From: SFHK01 sp045538305 | GTDB taxonomy: Bacteria > Bacillota > Clostridia > Christensenellales > Aristaeellaceae | DNA length: 12,065 nt | Reading direction: 5' to 3' | Assembly (NCBI GenBank): GCA_045538305.1 | Contig: JAZSRC010000052.1 | Span: forward strand, 1-12,065 | Part shown: piece after piece, positions 7,252 to 12,065 of the stretch | Layout: every line of letters begins with the position of its first letter | How positions within the stretch are numbered: the stretch's first letter is position 1 | Program-made: the position numbers and the translations under genes | The notes under the pieces: model-generated | What the model saw: only the letters and a program-made list of their open reading frames with translations | What the model was told of the DNA's origin: nothing | The model's database searches: none

Positions 7252-8382
7252 TTATCCTCCCTGCTTCTCCGCAGCAATTTCCCGTTTCCATTCGATAACG
7301 GCGTTTGCTTTTATGCTTGTATCGGTTATTTCATAATTTACCGTGGATTTATATTCATTGGCGTTCGGCGCGGCGGTTTTTCTCGCCTCTGCAAGCGCCC
7401 TGATGCCGACGGCTTCGTTTTCCGAATCGGAAACCGGTGTTTTTGAAACGGTGTACTCCAGATAGGTGGTGTACACAATATCAATGGGTGCGAACAGTTT
7501 GCCGATGGGCGTTTTGGATACGCGCGTTTCAGACAGCGGAAAGGGAGAAGCTTCCGTAAGCGTTTTTATGAAAAACGGACATTCCAGCCTGATTTCCGTT
7601 CTTTCACGGCCTGTGAATATTCTTTCCTCATGCATCCGTTCGCATTCCGCCGTGCCCGTCGTCCATGTGCGGGCAATCACGCTTCCTTCGGCGCGTATGG
7701 GCGTTGTTTCTCCGTCTGCGGACCGCTTTTCCTCACCAAGGATCAGAAGCTGGCCTCTTTTCACCGTTTGGCCCGTTTGAACCATTGCCTGTCCCGCGAA
7801 AACATTGATGGAATCGATTACGCCGTCTGAATCGGCGTACAGGTTCCTTATGTCGTCTTTCACATATACATCGGGCGCGCGGTCTTCGTTTACCGCTTCG
7901 ATCATCAGGTATACGCCCGATACCTTTACGCCGATGTGTGCGTATTCGTCAAAGGCGTATGCCAGCATATGGCTGAGCCCTGTGGGGTCTATGCTTTTTT
8001 TTCGTATGCCGGGCACAATGCCGTTTTCCAGAAGATACGGCCGGATATATTCGTTATCTCCGCTGATTTCAATTACCCAAATGCGGTCCGATATCAGAAC
8101 CAGCGCCAAAAGTGCCAGAACAGACGCCGCAATCAGCGCAATTTTCTTTTTCACAAACGCGTAAAACGCACTCGATCCCCGTCGTGAGATGATTTCATAT
8201 CGGATGGAGAACCGGTCCAAAAGTGCCGTCAGCTTTTTTTCATATATGCCCTGAATCCGGCAGGTAATTTCCCTGTCGCCCGACCGGGAAACGGACAGAA
8301 AGCAGATGTCTTCCTCCATTGCCTTCTCCATCAGCCTTTCCGCCATGGAGGAACGGATTACGAATTCCACGCCGCCTTTCAT
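7252..8382 (-). CDS. yqfD: Sporulation protein YqfD
   Basis: YqfD is a conserved membrane protein of endospore formers. In Bacillus subtilis it belongs to the mother-cell (sigma-E) programme, and its biochemical role is not established. The 376-residue product has an N-terminal cytoplasmic domain (about 1-75), one membrane segment at about 80-98, and a long domain likely outside the membrane. The sequence just after the membrane segment (WVIEISGDNEYIRPYLLENG) resembles the POTRA-like fold seen in FtsQ-type proteins. Residues 186-214 look like a lipoyl-type hairpin (VFAGQAMVQTGQTVKRGQLL). The ATG start overlaps the yqfC stop by four bases (ATGA). Its 3' end contains the phoH ribosome binding site. 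Confidence 0.92.
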   Translation of the reverse strand: MKGGVEFVIRSSMAERLMEKAMEEDICFLSVSRSGDREITCRIQGIYEKKLTALLDRFSIRYEIISRRGSSAFYAFVKKKIALIAASVLALLALVLISDRIWVIEISGDNEYIRPYLLENGIVPGIRKKSIDPTGLSHMLAYAFDEYAHIGVKVSGVYLMIEAVNEDRAPDVYVKDDIRNLYADSDGVIDSINVFAGQAMVQTGQTVKRGQLLILGEEKRSADGETTPIRAEGSVIARTWTTGTAECERMHEERIFTGRERTEIRLECPFFIKTLTEASPFPLSETRVSKTPIGKLFAPIDIVYTTYLEYTVSKTPVSDSENEAVGIRALAEARKTAAPNANEYKSTVNYEITDTSIKANAVIEWKREIAAEKQGG

Positions 8383-8660
8383 GCGCGATCCCCGTCTTCC
8401 GGCATGCGTATGGAAGCTATGCTGCCCCTTATGATCAATGCGCCCGGACGCATTTGAGAAAGTGAAAGGCAGCTTCCCTCAACCGTTATCAGCCCGCAGC
8501 TGGATCTGAGAACGATGCTGCTGCAGGAAAAGGTCTGAACGCACAGATAGTTTTCAATCATTATGCGGTCGGTACCTGAAACATGCATCTGTATCCGCCC
8601 CGGAAGCGCGTTGTTCATCCATTCCAGCTGATCCGGAACGCGCAGTATCCGCTTTGTCAA
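8379..8660 (-). CDS. yqfC: Sporulation protein YqfC (YabP/YqfC family)
   Basis: Small 93-residue protein of the YabP/YqfC family, found in endospore formers and almost always next to yqfD. It probably acts with YqfD at the forespore/mother-cell membrane, but the mechanism is unknown. The beta-rich pattern is visible as short hydrophobic strands, for example RIMIENYLCVQTFS and GALIIRGSIASIRM, the latter near the C-terminus as is typical. The start codon is TTG (8658-8660), supported by GAGGTG ending about seven bases upstream. The stop overlaps the yqfD ATG. A sporulation-type -10 element lies 28 bases before the start, so yqfC may have its own mother-cell promoter downstream of the small gene at 8715-9017. 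Confidence 0.88.
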   Translation of the reverse strand: MTKRILRVPDQLEWMNNALPGRIQMHVSGTDRIMIENYLCVQTFSCSSIVLRSSCGLITVEGSCLSLSQMRPGALIIRGSIASIRMPEDGDRA

Positions 8661-8688
8661 GCGCCGTCACCTCGCTTTGCGTCGCTTG

Positions 8689-8696
8689 ATCGTATG
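8689..8696 (-). promoter_or_regulatory. Putative sigma-E/sigma-K -10 element upstream of yqfC
   Basis: The minus strand reads CATACGAT, one base from the sigma-E -10 consensus CATACAAT. It lies 28 bases before the TTG start, leaving about 20 bases of leader with the GAGGTG site. The -35 is poor: TCATAAT lies 17 bases upstream, a few bases further than usual for an ATA-type -35. The identical GCATACGAT stands before dpaA. The sporulation link is inference from motif and gene content. Confidence 0.45.
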
Positions 8697-8714
8697 CGCG
8701 TCGGGCGGAGTTGA

Positions 8715-9017
8715 TTATGATTTTTTGCCTGCGTCAGCGTTTCTTTCGTTTATGGTCAGTATCGCGCGGGTCATGCTTTCGGAAAGGCCGGCAATGCTTT
8801 CATTAATCAGCCGCCTTTGCTTTTTTTGATCGTCCTTAGTTTGATCCTGCGCTTCCTTTAGTTTTACAAACAGCGCATCCTCCATATCGCTCACGCGCTT
8901 TTCCAATTGCTTCATCCGGACAATGCATCCGGATACTAGTGCCGTCAGAACAATTACCGCCCCGGCGCACATCAGCAATATTCCGTAAACCTTCAGAAAC
9001 TGAATTACCGTTTCCAT
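8715..9017 (-). CDS. Small membrane-anchored coiled-coil protein, function unknown
   Basis: I do not recognise this 100-residue protein. One hydrophobic segment (about 9-31) is followed by a charged stretch, rich in Lys, Glu, Asp and Gln, from about 35 to 85 with heptad-like spacing (MKQLEKRVSDMEDAL). This suggests a membrane-tethered coiled coil, probably with the long arm in the cytoplasm given the basic residues after the segment. The ATG start has AGGGAG about eleven bases upstream, rather far. It is the first gene after a promoter and lies 54 bases upstream of yqfC in the same direction, so it may open the sporulation/housekeeping operon. It could help scaffold YqfC/YqfD, but that is only suggested by position. 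Confidence 0.7.
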   Translation of the reverse strand: METVIQFLKVYGILLMCAGAVIVLTALVSGCIVRMKQLEKRVSDMEDALFVKLKEAQDQTKDDQKKQRRLINESIAGLSESMTRAILTINERNADAGKKS

Positions 9018-9054
9018 TTCAGGAACCGCTCCCTCGCGAAATTCTTCCTTATAT

Positions 9055-9083
9055 AATATATCATGAAATGATTAAGAATACAA
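9055..9083 (-). promoter_or_regulatory. Promoter of the minus-strand operon
   Basis: On the minus strand TTGTAT (9078-9083) and TATATT (9055-9060) are 17 bases apart, matching the sigma-A consensus at 4 of 6 and 5 of 6 positions. The predicted transcript starts near 9048, about 30 bases before the ATG at 9017. Confidence 0.6.
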
Positions 9084-9129
9084 GACTGACAGAATATGAC
9101 CAATAAAGCGAACAAGTGCATCTTATTTG

Positions 9130-9158
9130 TTTACATATTTCCCGATTAATGTTATAAT
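9130..9158 (+). promoter_or_regulatory. Sigma-A-type promoter of the zinc-ribbon membrane protein
   Basis: TTTACA (9130-9135) and TATAAT (9153-9158) are 17 bases apart in very AT-rich DNA. The predicted start near 9165 leaves a leader of about 100 bases before the ATG at 9265. The promoter diverges from the minus-strand operon promoter 46 bases away. Confidence 0.75.
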
Positions 9159-9264
9159 TAATATACTTTTTAAACGAACTTCTTTGGAAACGACATTCAA
9201 TTTGCCTTATGGGTATGACGTATAATGCGTACATCAACAAACGACATAAACGGAGGATGAAATA

Positions 9265-9720
9265 ATGGCAACGATAAAAATTCAGTATGAAGTACACAGC
9301 TGCCCCACTTGCGGAATCGAGCTTTTCCGTTTACCTGTAGGTTCGCTTGAGATCGGGTCGCCGATCGTGCAGTGTCCCGGCTGCAAGAAGTATTACAGAA
9401 ACGATATGAAACAGGAATGGTATGCATACGAAAAGAAAAACCTGGTGTATTTTAAAATTCCGCTGATGTTTCTGCTCTTTTTTGTGGTAGGTCTGTTTAT
9501 AGGCGGCGATGAAAGAGTCGTTATGGCCGTAATTGCGGGCGCGATTGGCTTGTTTATCGGCATTTGTATAAGCATTTCGGACATTATAAAGATCATCCGC
9601 AGCAAAAAAAGGATGCGCGATTCCGAGTATCTGTTGCTTTTGCTCATGATGCGCATAATCGATAAGAGTGAATTTGATACCTTCCTGAAGAATGCTAAAA
9701 AGAAAGAAGAACAAGCGTAA
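9265..9720 (+). CDS. Zinc-ribbon membrane protein, function unknown
   Basis: I do not recognise the family of this 151-residue protein. The N-terminus has two CxxC pairs that would form a zinc ribbon: Cys13/Cys16 (CPTC) and Cys37/Cys40 (CPGC). Two hydrophobic segments follow (about 64-80 and 86-104) with a short acidic turn between them (GGDER). The tail is highly basic, then leucine-rich (EYLLLLLMMRIID at 121-133), then Lys/Glu-rich. The likely topology is a cytoplasmic zinc ribbon and cytoplasmic tail around a membrane hairpin. The ATG start has GGAGG eight bases upstream. The gene has its own promoter and terminator, so it is a single-gene unit. A regulatory or assembly role is possible, but nothing in the sequence proves one. 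Confidence 0.85.
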   Translation: MATIKIQYEVHSCPTCGIELFRLPVGSLEIGSPIVQCPGCKKYYRNDMKQEWYAYEKKNLVYFKIPLMFLLFFVVGLFIGGDERVVMAVIAGAIGLFIGICISISDIIKIIRSKKRMRDSEYLLLLLMMRIIDKSEFDTFLKNAKKKEEQA

Positions 9721-9746
9721 TTCCGGAAGCAAATAATAGAGATTCC

Positions 9747-9785
9747 ATCCTCCTTTCCCCATTGCGGGAACGGAGGATTCTTTTT
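9747..9785 (+). terminator. Rho-independent terminator after the zinc-ribbon protein
   Basis: ATCCTCC (9747-9753) pairs with GGAGGAT (9772-9778). After one mismatch, TTCCC (9755-9759) pairs with GGGAA (9766-9770) around a 6-base loop. TCTTTTT follows immediately at 9779-9785. Confidence 0.85.
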
Positions 9786-9797
9786 CTGCATACGATG
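9770..9797 (+). promoter_or_regulatory. Putative sporulation promoter of dpaA-dpaB
   Basis: CATACGAT (9789-9796) lies 26 bases before the dpaA ATG. It is one base from the sigma-E -10, and CATACGATG fits the sigma-K -10 pattern (CATA, three bases, TA) at all but one base. An AC dinucleotide at 9770-9771, with 17 bases between, would serve as the minimal sigma-K -35. dpaAB homologues (spoVF) are under sigma-K control in Bacillus. The site overlaps the preceding terminator. Confidence 0.45.
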
Positions 9798-9822
9798 CCA
9801 GGTAATCGTGGGAGGGATTCAG

Positions 9823-10596
9823 ATGGGCGTTGTGATTGCGGGAACGGATAAAAGGTTTACAATGCTTAAGGATATGCTGATGGAAAACGGAATCGACGCG
9901 GAGTCTTCCCTTCAGCCGGAAGCGGCGCCGTATGCGAGCGTTCTGATTGCAAAATACCCTTTTACGGATGAAGTCCGAGCGTTTGCCGATTCCATGAAAG
10001 CCGGCTCACGGCTGATTCTTTTAAATGCCTGCGGGGCGGATCGTTTGCTGACCGAAAAATTCCGTGTGAATCTGCTTTCGGATGATCTGGCATTTGTAAA
10101 TGAAAATGCCGTTTTGACGGCGGAAGGCGCGTTGTGTGCGGCGATGCATTACGCGGATTTTGCACTCACAGGCGAACGGGTGATGGTTGTCGGTTACGGG
10201 CGAATCGGACGCGCGCTGACGGAAATGCTGGTTGGCATCCGAAGCGTCGTTACCGTTGTGTCCAGGCGTGAAGCGGGACGGCTGCAGGCAATGGCGAGGG
10301 GGGCATACGCCTCAAGTCCCGAATCTATGAAGCCGCTGCTTGGCGACGCAAGGGTGATTTTTGTTACATCGCCGGATCGCATGCTGGATAAAGAAATGCT
10401 GTCCTGTATTCCGAAAAGTGCGCATATATACGACCTTTCCAGCGCGCCCTATGGCGTCGATCACGCTTCTGCAAAGGAAATGGAGCTGAATGCGCGCCTG
10501 GAAAGCGGCATTCCCGGCAGGTATTGTCCGCTCAGCGCTGCAAAATGCATGTACCGCGCCGTTTGGCGCATTTGGAACGGAGGGAAAACGGTATGA
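9823..10596 (+). CDS. dpaA: Dipicolinate synthase subunit A (SpoVFA)
   Basis: DpaA and DpaB together make dipicolinic acid from a lysine-pathway dihydrodipicolinate-type precursor in the mother cell. The product is loaded as the calcium chelate into the spore core. The 257-residue protein has a degenerate N-terminal half and a clear NAD(P)-binding Rossmann site, VMVVGYGRIGRAL, with Gly124, Gly126 and Gly129. The family ending follows: DLSSAPYGVD near 204-213, then GIPGRYCPLSAAKCMYR near 229-245. It is some 40 residues shorter than Bacillus SpoVFA (about 297), mostly in the N-terminal half. An in-frame GTG at 9808 is possible, but I chose the ATG at 9823 because GGAGGG lies six bases upstream of it. 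The stop overlaps the dpaB start (ATGA). Pairing with dpaB makes the call firm despite the short N-terminus. Confidence 0.88.
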   Translation: MGVVIAGTDKRFTMLKDMLMENGIDAESSLQPEAAPYASVLIAKYPFTDEVRAFADSMKAGSRLILLNACGADRLLTEKFRVNLLSDDLAFVNENAVLTAEGALCAAMHYADFALTGERVMVVGYGRIGRALTEMLVGIRSVVTVVSRREAGRLQAMARGAYASSPESMKPLLGDARVIFVTSPDRMLDKEMLSCIPKSAHIYDLSSAPYGVDHASAKEMELNARLESGIPGRYCPLSAAKCMYRAVWRIWNGGKTV

Positions 10597-11168
10597 AGGG
10601 CATTCGCGTCGGATGTGCAATGACGGGATCTTTCTGCACTTTTACCGAGGCTTTTGATGCATGGATGGATCTGAAGGATGCGGGAGTAGATATTCTTCCG
10701 ATTATGTCCGATAACGCATATCAAACCGATACGCGCTTTTATAAATCAGAAGAAGCAAGGCGGATTTTTGAAAGAATTGCCGGACGTGAGATTATACATG
10801 AAATTGCCATGGCTGAGCCCATCGGGCCGAAAAAGCTTGTGGACATGATGATCGTATCGCCCTGTACCGGCAACACAATTGCAAAAATAGCAAACGGCAT
10901 TATCGATTCGCCGGTAACGCTGGCTGTAAAATCAACCCTTAGAAATGGAAAGCCGGTTCTGCTTGCCGTATCGTCCAACGACGCGTTGGGAATCGGAGCC
11001 AGAAACATTGGAGCGCTTCTGGCTATGAAGAATATTTTCTTTGTGCCCTTCAGGCAGGATGATCCGCACGGAAAGCCGCAGAGCCTTGTGGCAAAGTTCG
11101 ACCTGCTTACACAGGCCGCAAAGGAGGCGATGAACGGAAAACAGCTGCAGCCGCTTCTTGCGAAATAA
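10593..11168 (+). CDS. dpaB: Dipicolinate synthase subunit B (SpoVFB)
   Basis: Flavoprotein-family subunit of dipicolinate synthase, 191 residues, the usual length. The N-terminal strand and loop KGIRVGCAMTGSFCTF (2-17) and the signature SPCTGNTIAKIANGI (89-103) are characteristic, as are the following segments VTLAVKSTLRNGKPVLLAVS and FFVPFRQDDPHGKP (149-162). The ATG at 10593 overlaps the dpaA stop by four bases and has GGAGGG eight bases upstream. The frame is open further upstream to 10524, but that extension is only dpaA read out of frame. Co-translation with dpaA fits a two-subunit enzyme. A hairpin follows the stop codon. Confidence 0.95.
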   Translation: MKGIRVGCAMTGSFCTFTEAFDAWMDLKDAGVDILPIMSDNAYQTDTRFYKSEEARRIFERIAGREIIHEIAMAEPIGPKKLVDMMIVSPCTGNTIAKIANGIIDSPVTLAVKSTLRNGKPVLLAVSSNDALGIGARNIGALLAMKNIFFVPFRQDDPHGKPQSLVAKFDLLTQAAKEAMNGKQLQPLLAK

Positions 11169-11172
11169 AAAA

Positions 11173-11196
11173 GCCGCTGCGCAACCGCGCAGCAGC
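11173..11196 (-). terminator. Terminator shared by convergent dpaB and VOC genes
   Basis: On the minus strand GCTGCTGCGC pairs with GCGCAGCGGC around a GGTT loop (10 bp with one G-U wobble), followed by TTTTTT. It ends the VOC gene whose stop is at 11212. The plus-strand reading keeps the 7-bp core GCTGCGC/GCGCAGC but is followed only by CTGTTT, so it probably stops dpaB transcripts less efficiently. Confidence 0.85.
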
Positions 11197-11211
11197 CTGT
11201 TTAAACAAAAA

Positions 11212-11673
11212 TCAGAAGTTCGCCAGAAGCTCAATGTACATTTTCAGGTCCTTCGTGCAGTCGAAATATGCGTATGCGCCATCGCCGGAGCCGTAGTATC
11301 CCCACTGCGTGAGCTCGTAACCGGCCTGCTTCATTTTTTCAACGTACGCAAAAAAGTCGTCTACGATGAAACCCAGATGATGCATGCCCTCGCCATGCTG
11401 TACCAGATGGTCGTGCCAGGTGGAATCGGCCTTGTTTGGCTCAATCAGCTCCAGCTGAATGTTGTCAAGGTTGAAAAAAGCCATCTGGCAGCTTGCGTCG
11501 GGGGCGGGATTTCCCTTGTAAATGGTCTTGGTAACGGCGTAATCGCCCGCTCCAACCGTGGGCGGCACTTCTACACCGTGAAACTGAGCTACCTTTATCT
11601 TGGCGGTTTCAATATCGGATACGATCATGCCGATTTGGCAGGGTTTTCTGGTTCCGAGAATAGACTCCAACAT
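11212..11673 (-). CDS. VOC-family (glyoxalase/epimerase-fold) protein
   Basis: A 153-residue vicinal-oxygen-chelate protein, related in fold to glyoxalase I and methylmalonyl-CoA epimerase. Two beta-alpha-beta-beta-beta modules are visible. Candidate metal ligands are Glu75 (QLELIEP), His98/His99 (GMHHLGFIVDD) and Glu148 (MYIELL). The first ligand position, usually His in epimerases and glyoxalases, is Gln13 (CQIGMIV), so the metal site may differ. The frame stays open 50 residues further upstream, but the ATG at 11671-11673 has GGAGGA seven bases before it, and the promoter lies between the two possible starts. The gene is alone between a promoter and a terminator, so context does not reveal the substrate. 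Confidence 0.85.
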   Translation of the reverse strand: MLESILGTRKPCQIGMIVSDIETAKIKVAQFHGVEVPPTVGAGDYAVTKTIYKGNPAPDASCQMAFFNLDNIQLELIEPNKADSTWHDHLVQHGEGMHHLGFIVDDFFAYVEKMKQAGYELTQWGYYGSGDGAYAYFDCTKDLKMYIELLANF

Positions 11674-11704
11674 GATGCTTTCCTCCCTGTTTGATTTCTT
11701 ACTT

Positions 11705-11733
11705 ATTATATATGATATGTGCGTGTATTGCAA
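11705..11733 (-). promoter_or_regulatory. Sigma-A-type promoter of the VOC-family gene
   Basis: On the minus strand TTGCAA (11728-11733) and TATAAT (11705-11710) are exactly 17 bases apart. The predicted start near 11698 leaves about 25 bases of leader before the ATG. The -35, spacing and -10 are the same as in the L,D-transpeptidase promoter. Confidence 0.8.
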
Positions 11734-11788
11734 TAGCGATGTGTGCATAAGCATTTGAGAAGAATATATATCTAAACAAAAATAGGGG

Positions 11789-11817
11789 TTGAGAAACCTT
11801 AAGCCCTTTGATATAAT
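11789..11817 (+). promoter_or_regulatory. rRNA operon promoter
   Basis: TTGAGA (11789-11794) and TATAAT (11812-11817) are 17 bases apart, with an A/T-rich stretch just upstream (11762-11783) that could be an UP element. The predicted start near 11824 gives a leader of about 155 bases before the 16S. I see only this one promoter in front of the rRNA. Confidence 0.85.
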
Positions 11818-11823
11818 AACCAA

Positions 11824-11980
11824 GCTGTCAGCGAGGGAGACCGAGCGAGCGGCGCGATCCTTGAAAACGATACAGAGAACGAAATAAGAAGAAGACAGTC
11901 GATTCGGAAGAAAAATTGAGCGAGAAACGCTTAACGGTTGAAGGATGTTGGCGCATCTGGAAACGGTTAAGAGATGGATT
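11824..11980 (+). other. 16S rRNA leader with boxA-like element and processing hairpin
   Basis: The leader carries GATCCTTGAAAACGATAC (11857-11874), close to the CTTTGAAAAC-type boxA sequences that recruit antitermination factors on Firmicutes rRNA transcripts. Nearer the 16S, CTTAAC (11930-11935) pairs with GTTAAG (11966-11971), and inside this GATG (11944-11947) pairs with CATC (11954-11957). This is a likely structured element close to the mature 5' end. Confidence 0.55.
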
Positions 11981-12065
11981 AAACATAAGAGTTTGATCCT
12001 GGCTCAGGACGAACGCTGGCGGCGTGCTTAACACATGCAAGTCGAACGGGGATGTTGACTTCGGT
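11981..12065 (+). rRNA. rrs: 16S ribosomal RNA, 5' end only
   Basis: The universal 16S start AGAGTTTGATCCTGGCTCAG lies at 11988-12007, followed by the conserved GACGAACGCTGGCGGCGTGC and AACACATGCAAGTCGAACGG. Counting back seven bases from the position equivalent to E. coli 8 puts the mature 5' end at about 11981. The gene is cut by the window edge in its first variable region. The sequence fits Clostridia but is too short for a finer placement. Confidence 0.97.

Noticed and set aside
9221..9226. Second TATAAT upstream of the zinc-ribbon gene
   Set aside because: No -35 at suitable distance (TTGCCT is only 13 bases away) and no extended -10; the pair at 9130-9158 is much better.
9165..9264. 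Riboswitch in the 100-base leader of the zinc-ribbon gene
   Set aside because: AT-rich with no clear stem set or terminator/antiterminator pair that I could find by eye.
11674..11823. N-terminal 50-residue extension of the VOC protein
   Set aside because: It would read through the promoter and the ribosome binding site; the extension is not VOC-like.

Overview
The window looks like the chromosome of an endospore-forming, low-to-mid GC Firmicute of the class Clostridia. The evidence is the yqfC-yqfD-phoH-pgpH-ybeY-cdd-era-recO gene order, the sporulation genes yqfC/yqfD and dpaA/dpaB, strong AGGAGG ribosome binding sites with several TTG starts, and the start of a Clostridia-like 16S rRNA gene at the right edge. 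I cannot assign genus or family from 85 bases of 16S.

Layout. Bases 1-407 hold no convincing gene, but they are packed with inverted repeats. A terminator at 408-457 closes the minus-strand block. From right to left on the minus strand this block reads: a small membrane/coiled-coil protein (8715-9017), yqfC, yqfD, phoH, pgpH, a fused ybeY-cdd gene, era and recO. Most junctions are overlapping or only a few bases long, so this is probably one operon. Below recO a weak hairpin and a new promoter isolate an L,D-transpeptidase with a (Thr-Pro)16 wall spacer. At 9018-9264 two sigma-A-type promoters diverge. The rightward one drives a zinc-ribbon membrane protein of unknown function (9265-9720), which ends at a good terminator. 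dpaA-dpaB (dipicolinate synthase) follows, with a sporulation-type -10 element in front. A shared hairpin separates dpaB from a convergent VOC-family protein (11212-11673). That gene and an rRNA operon promoter diverge, and the 16S rRNA starts at about 11981 and runs off the window.

How the genes fit together. The minus-strand block combines mother-cell sporulation (YqfC, YqfD), cyclic-di-AMP turnover (PgpH), rRNA maturation and ribosome assembly (YbeY, Era, PhoH-like ATPase), pyrimidine salvage (Cdd) and recombination repair (RecO). This is a classic Firmicutes housekeeping neighbourhood. DpaA/DpaB make the dipicolinic acid that fills the spore core. Both yqfC and dpaA carry the same nine bases, GCATACGAT, 26-28 bases upstream of their start codons, which suggests shared mother-cell sigma factor control (sigma-E or sigma-K type).

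Most notable points: the in-frame YbeY-cytidine deaminase fusion, which still contains a perfect internal Shine-Dalgarno and ATG for Cdd and is one base change away from a stop codon; the absence of dgkA at its usual position between ybeY and cdd; the shared sporulation -10 motif; and the palindrome cluster at the left end. I saw no phage, transposase, CRISPR or defence system.
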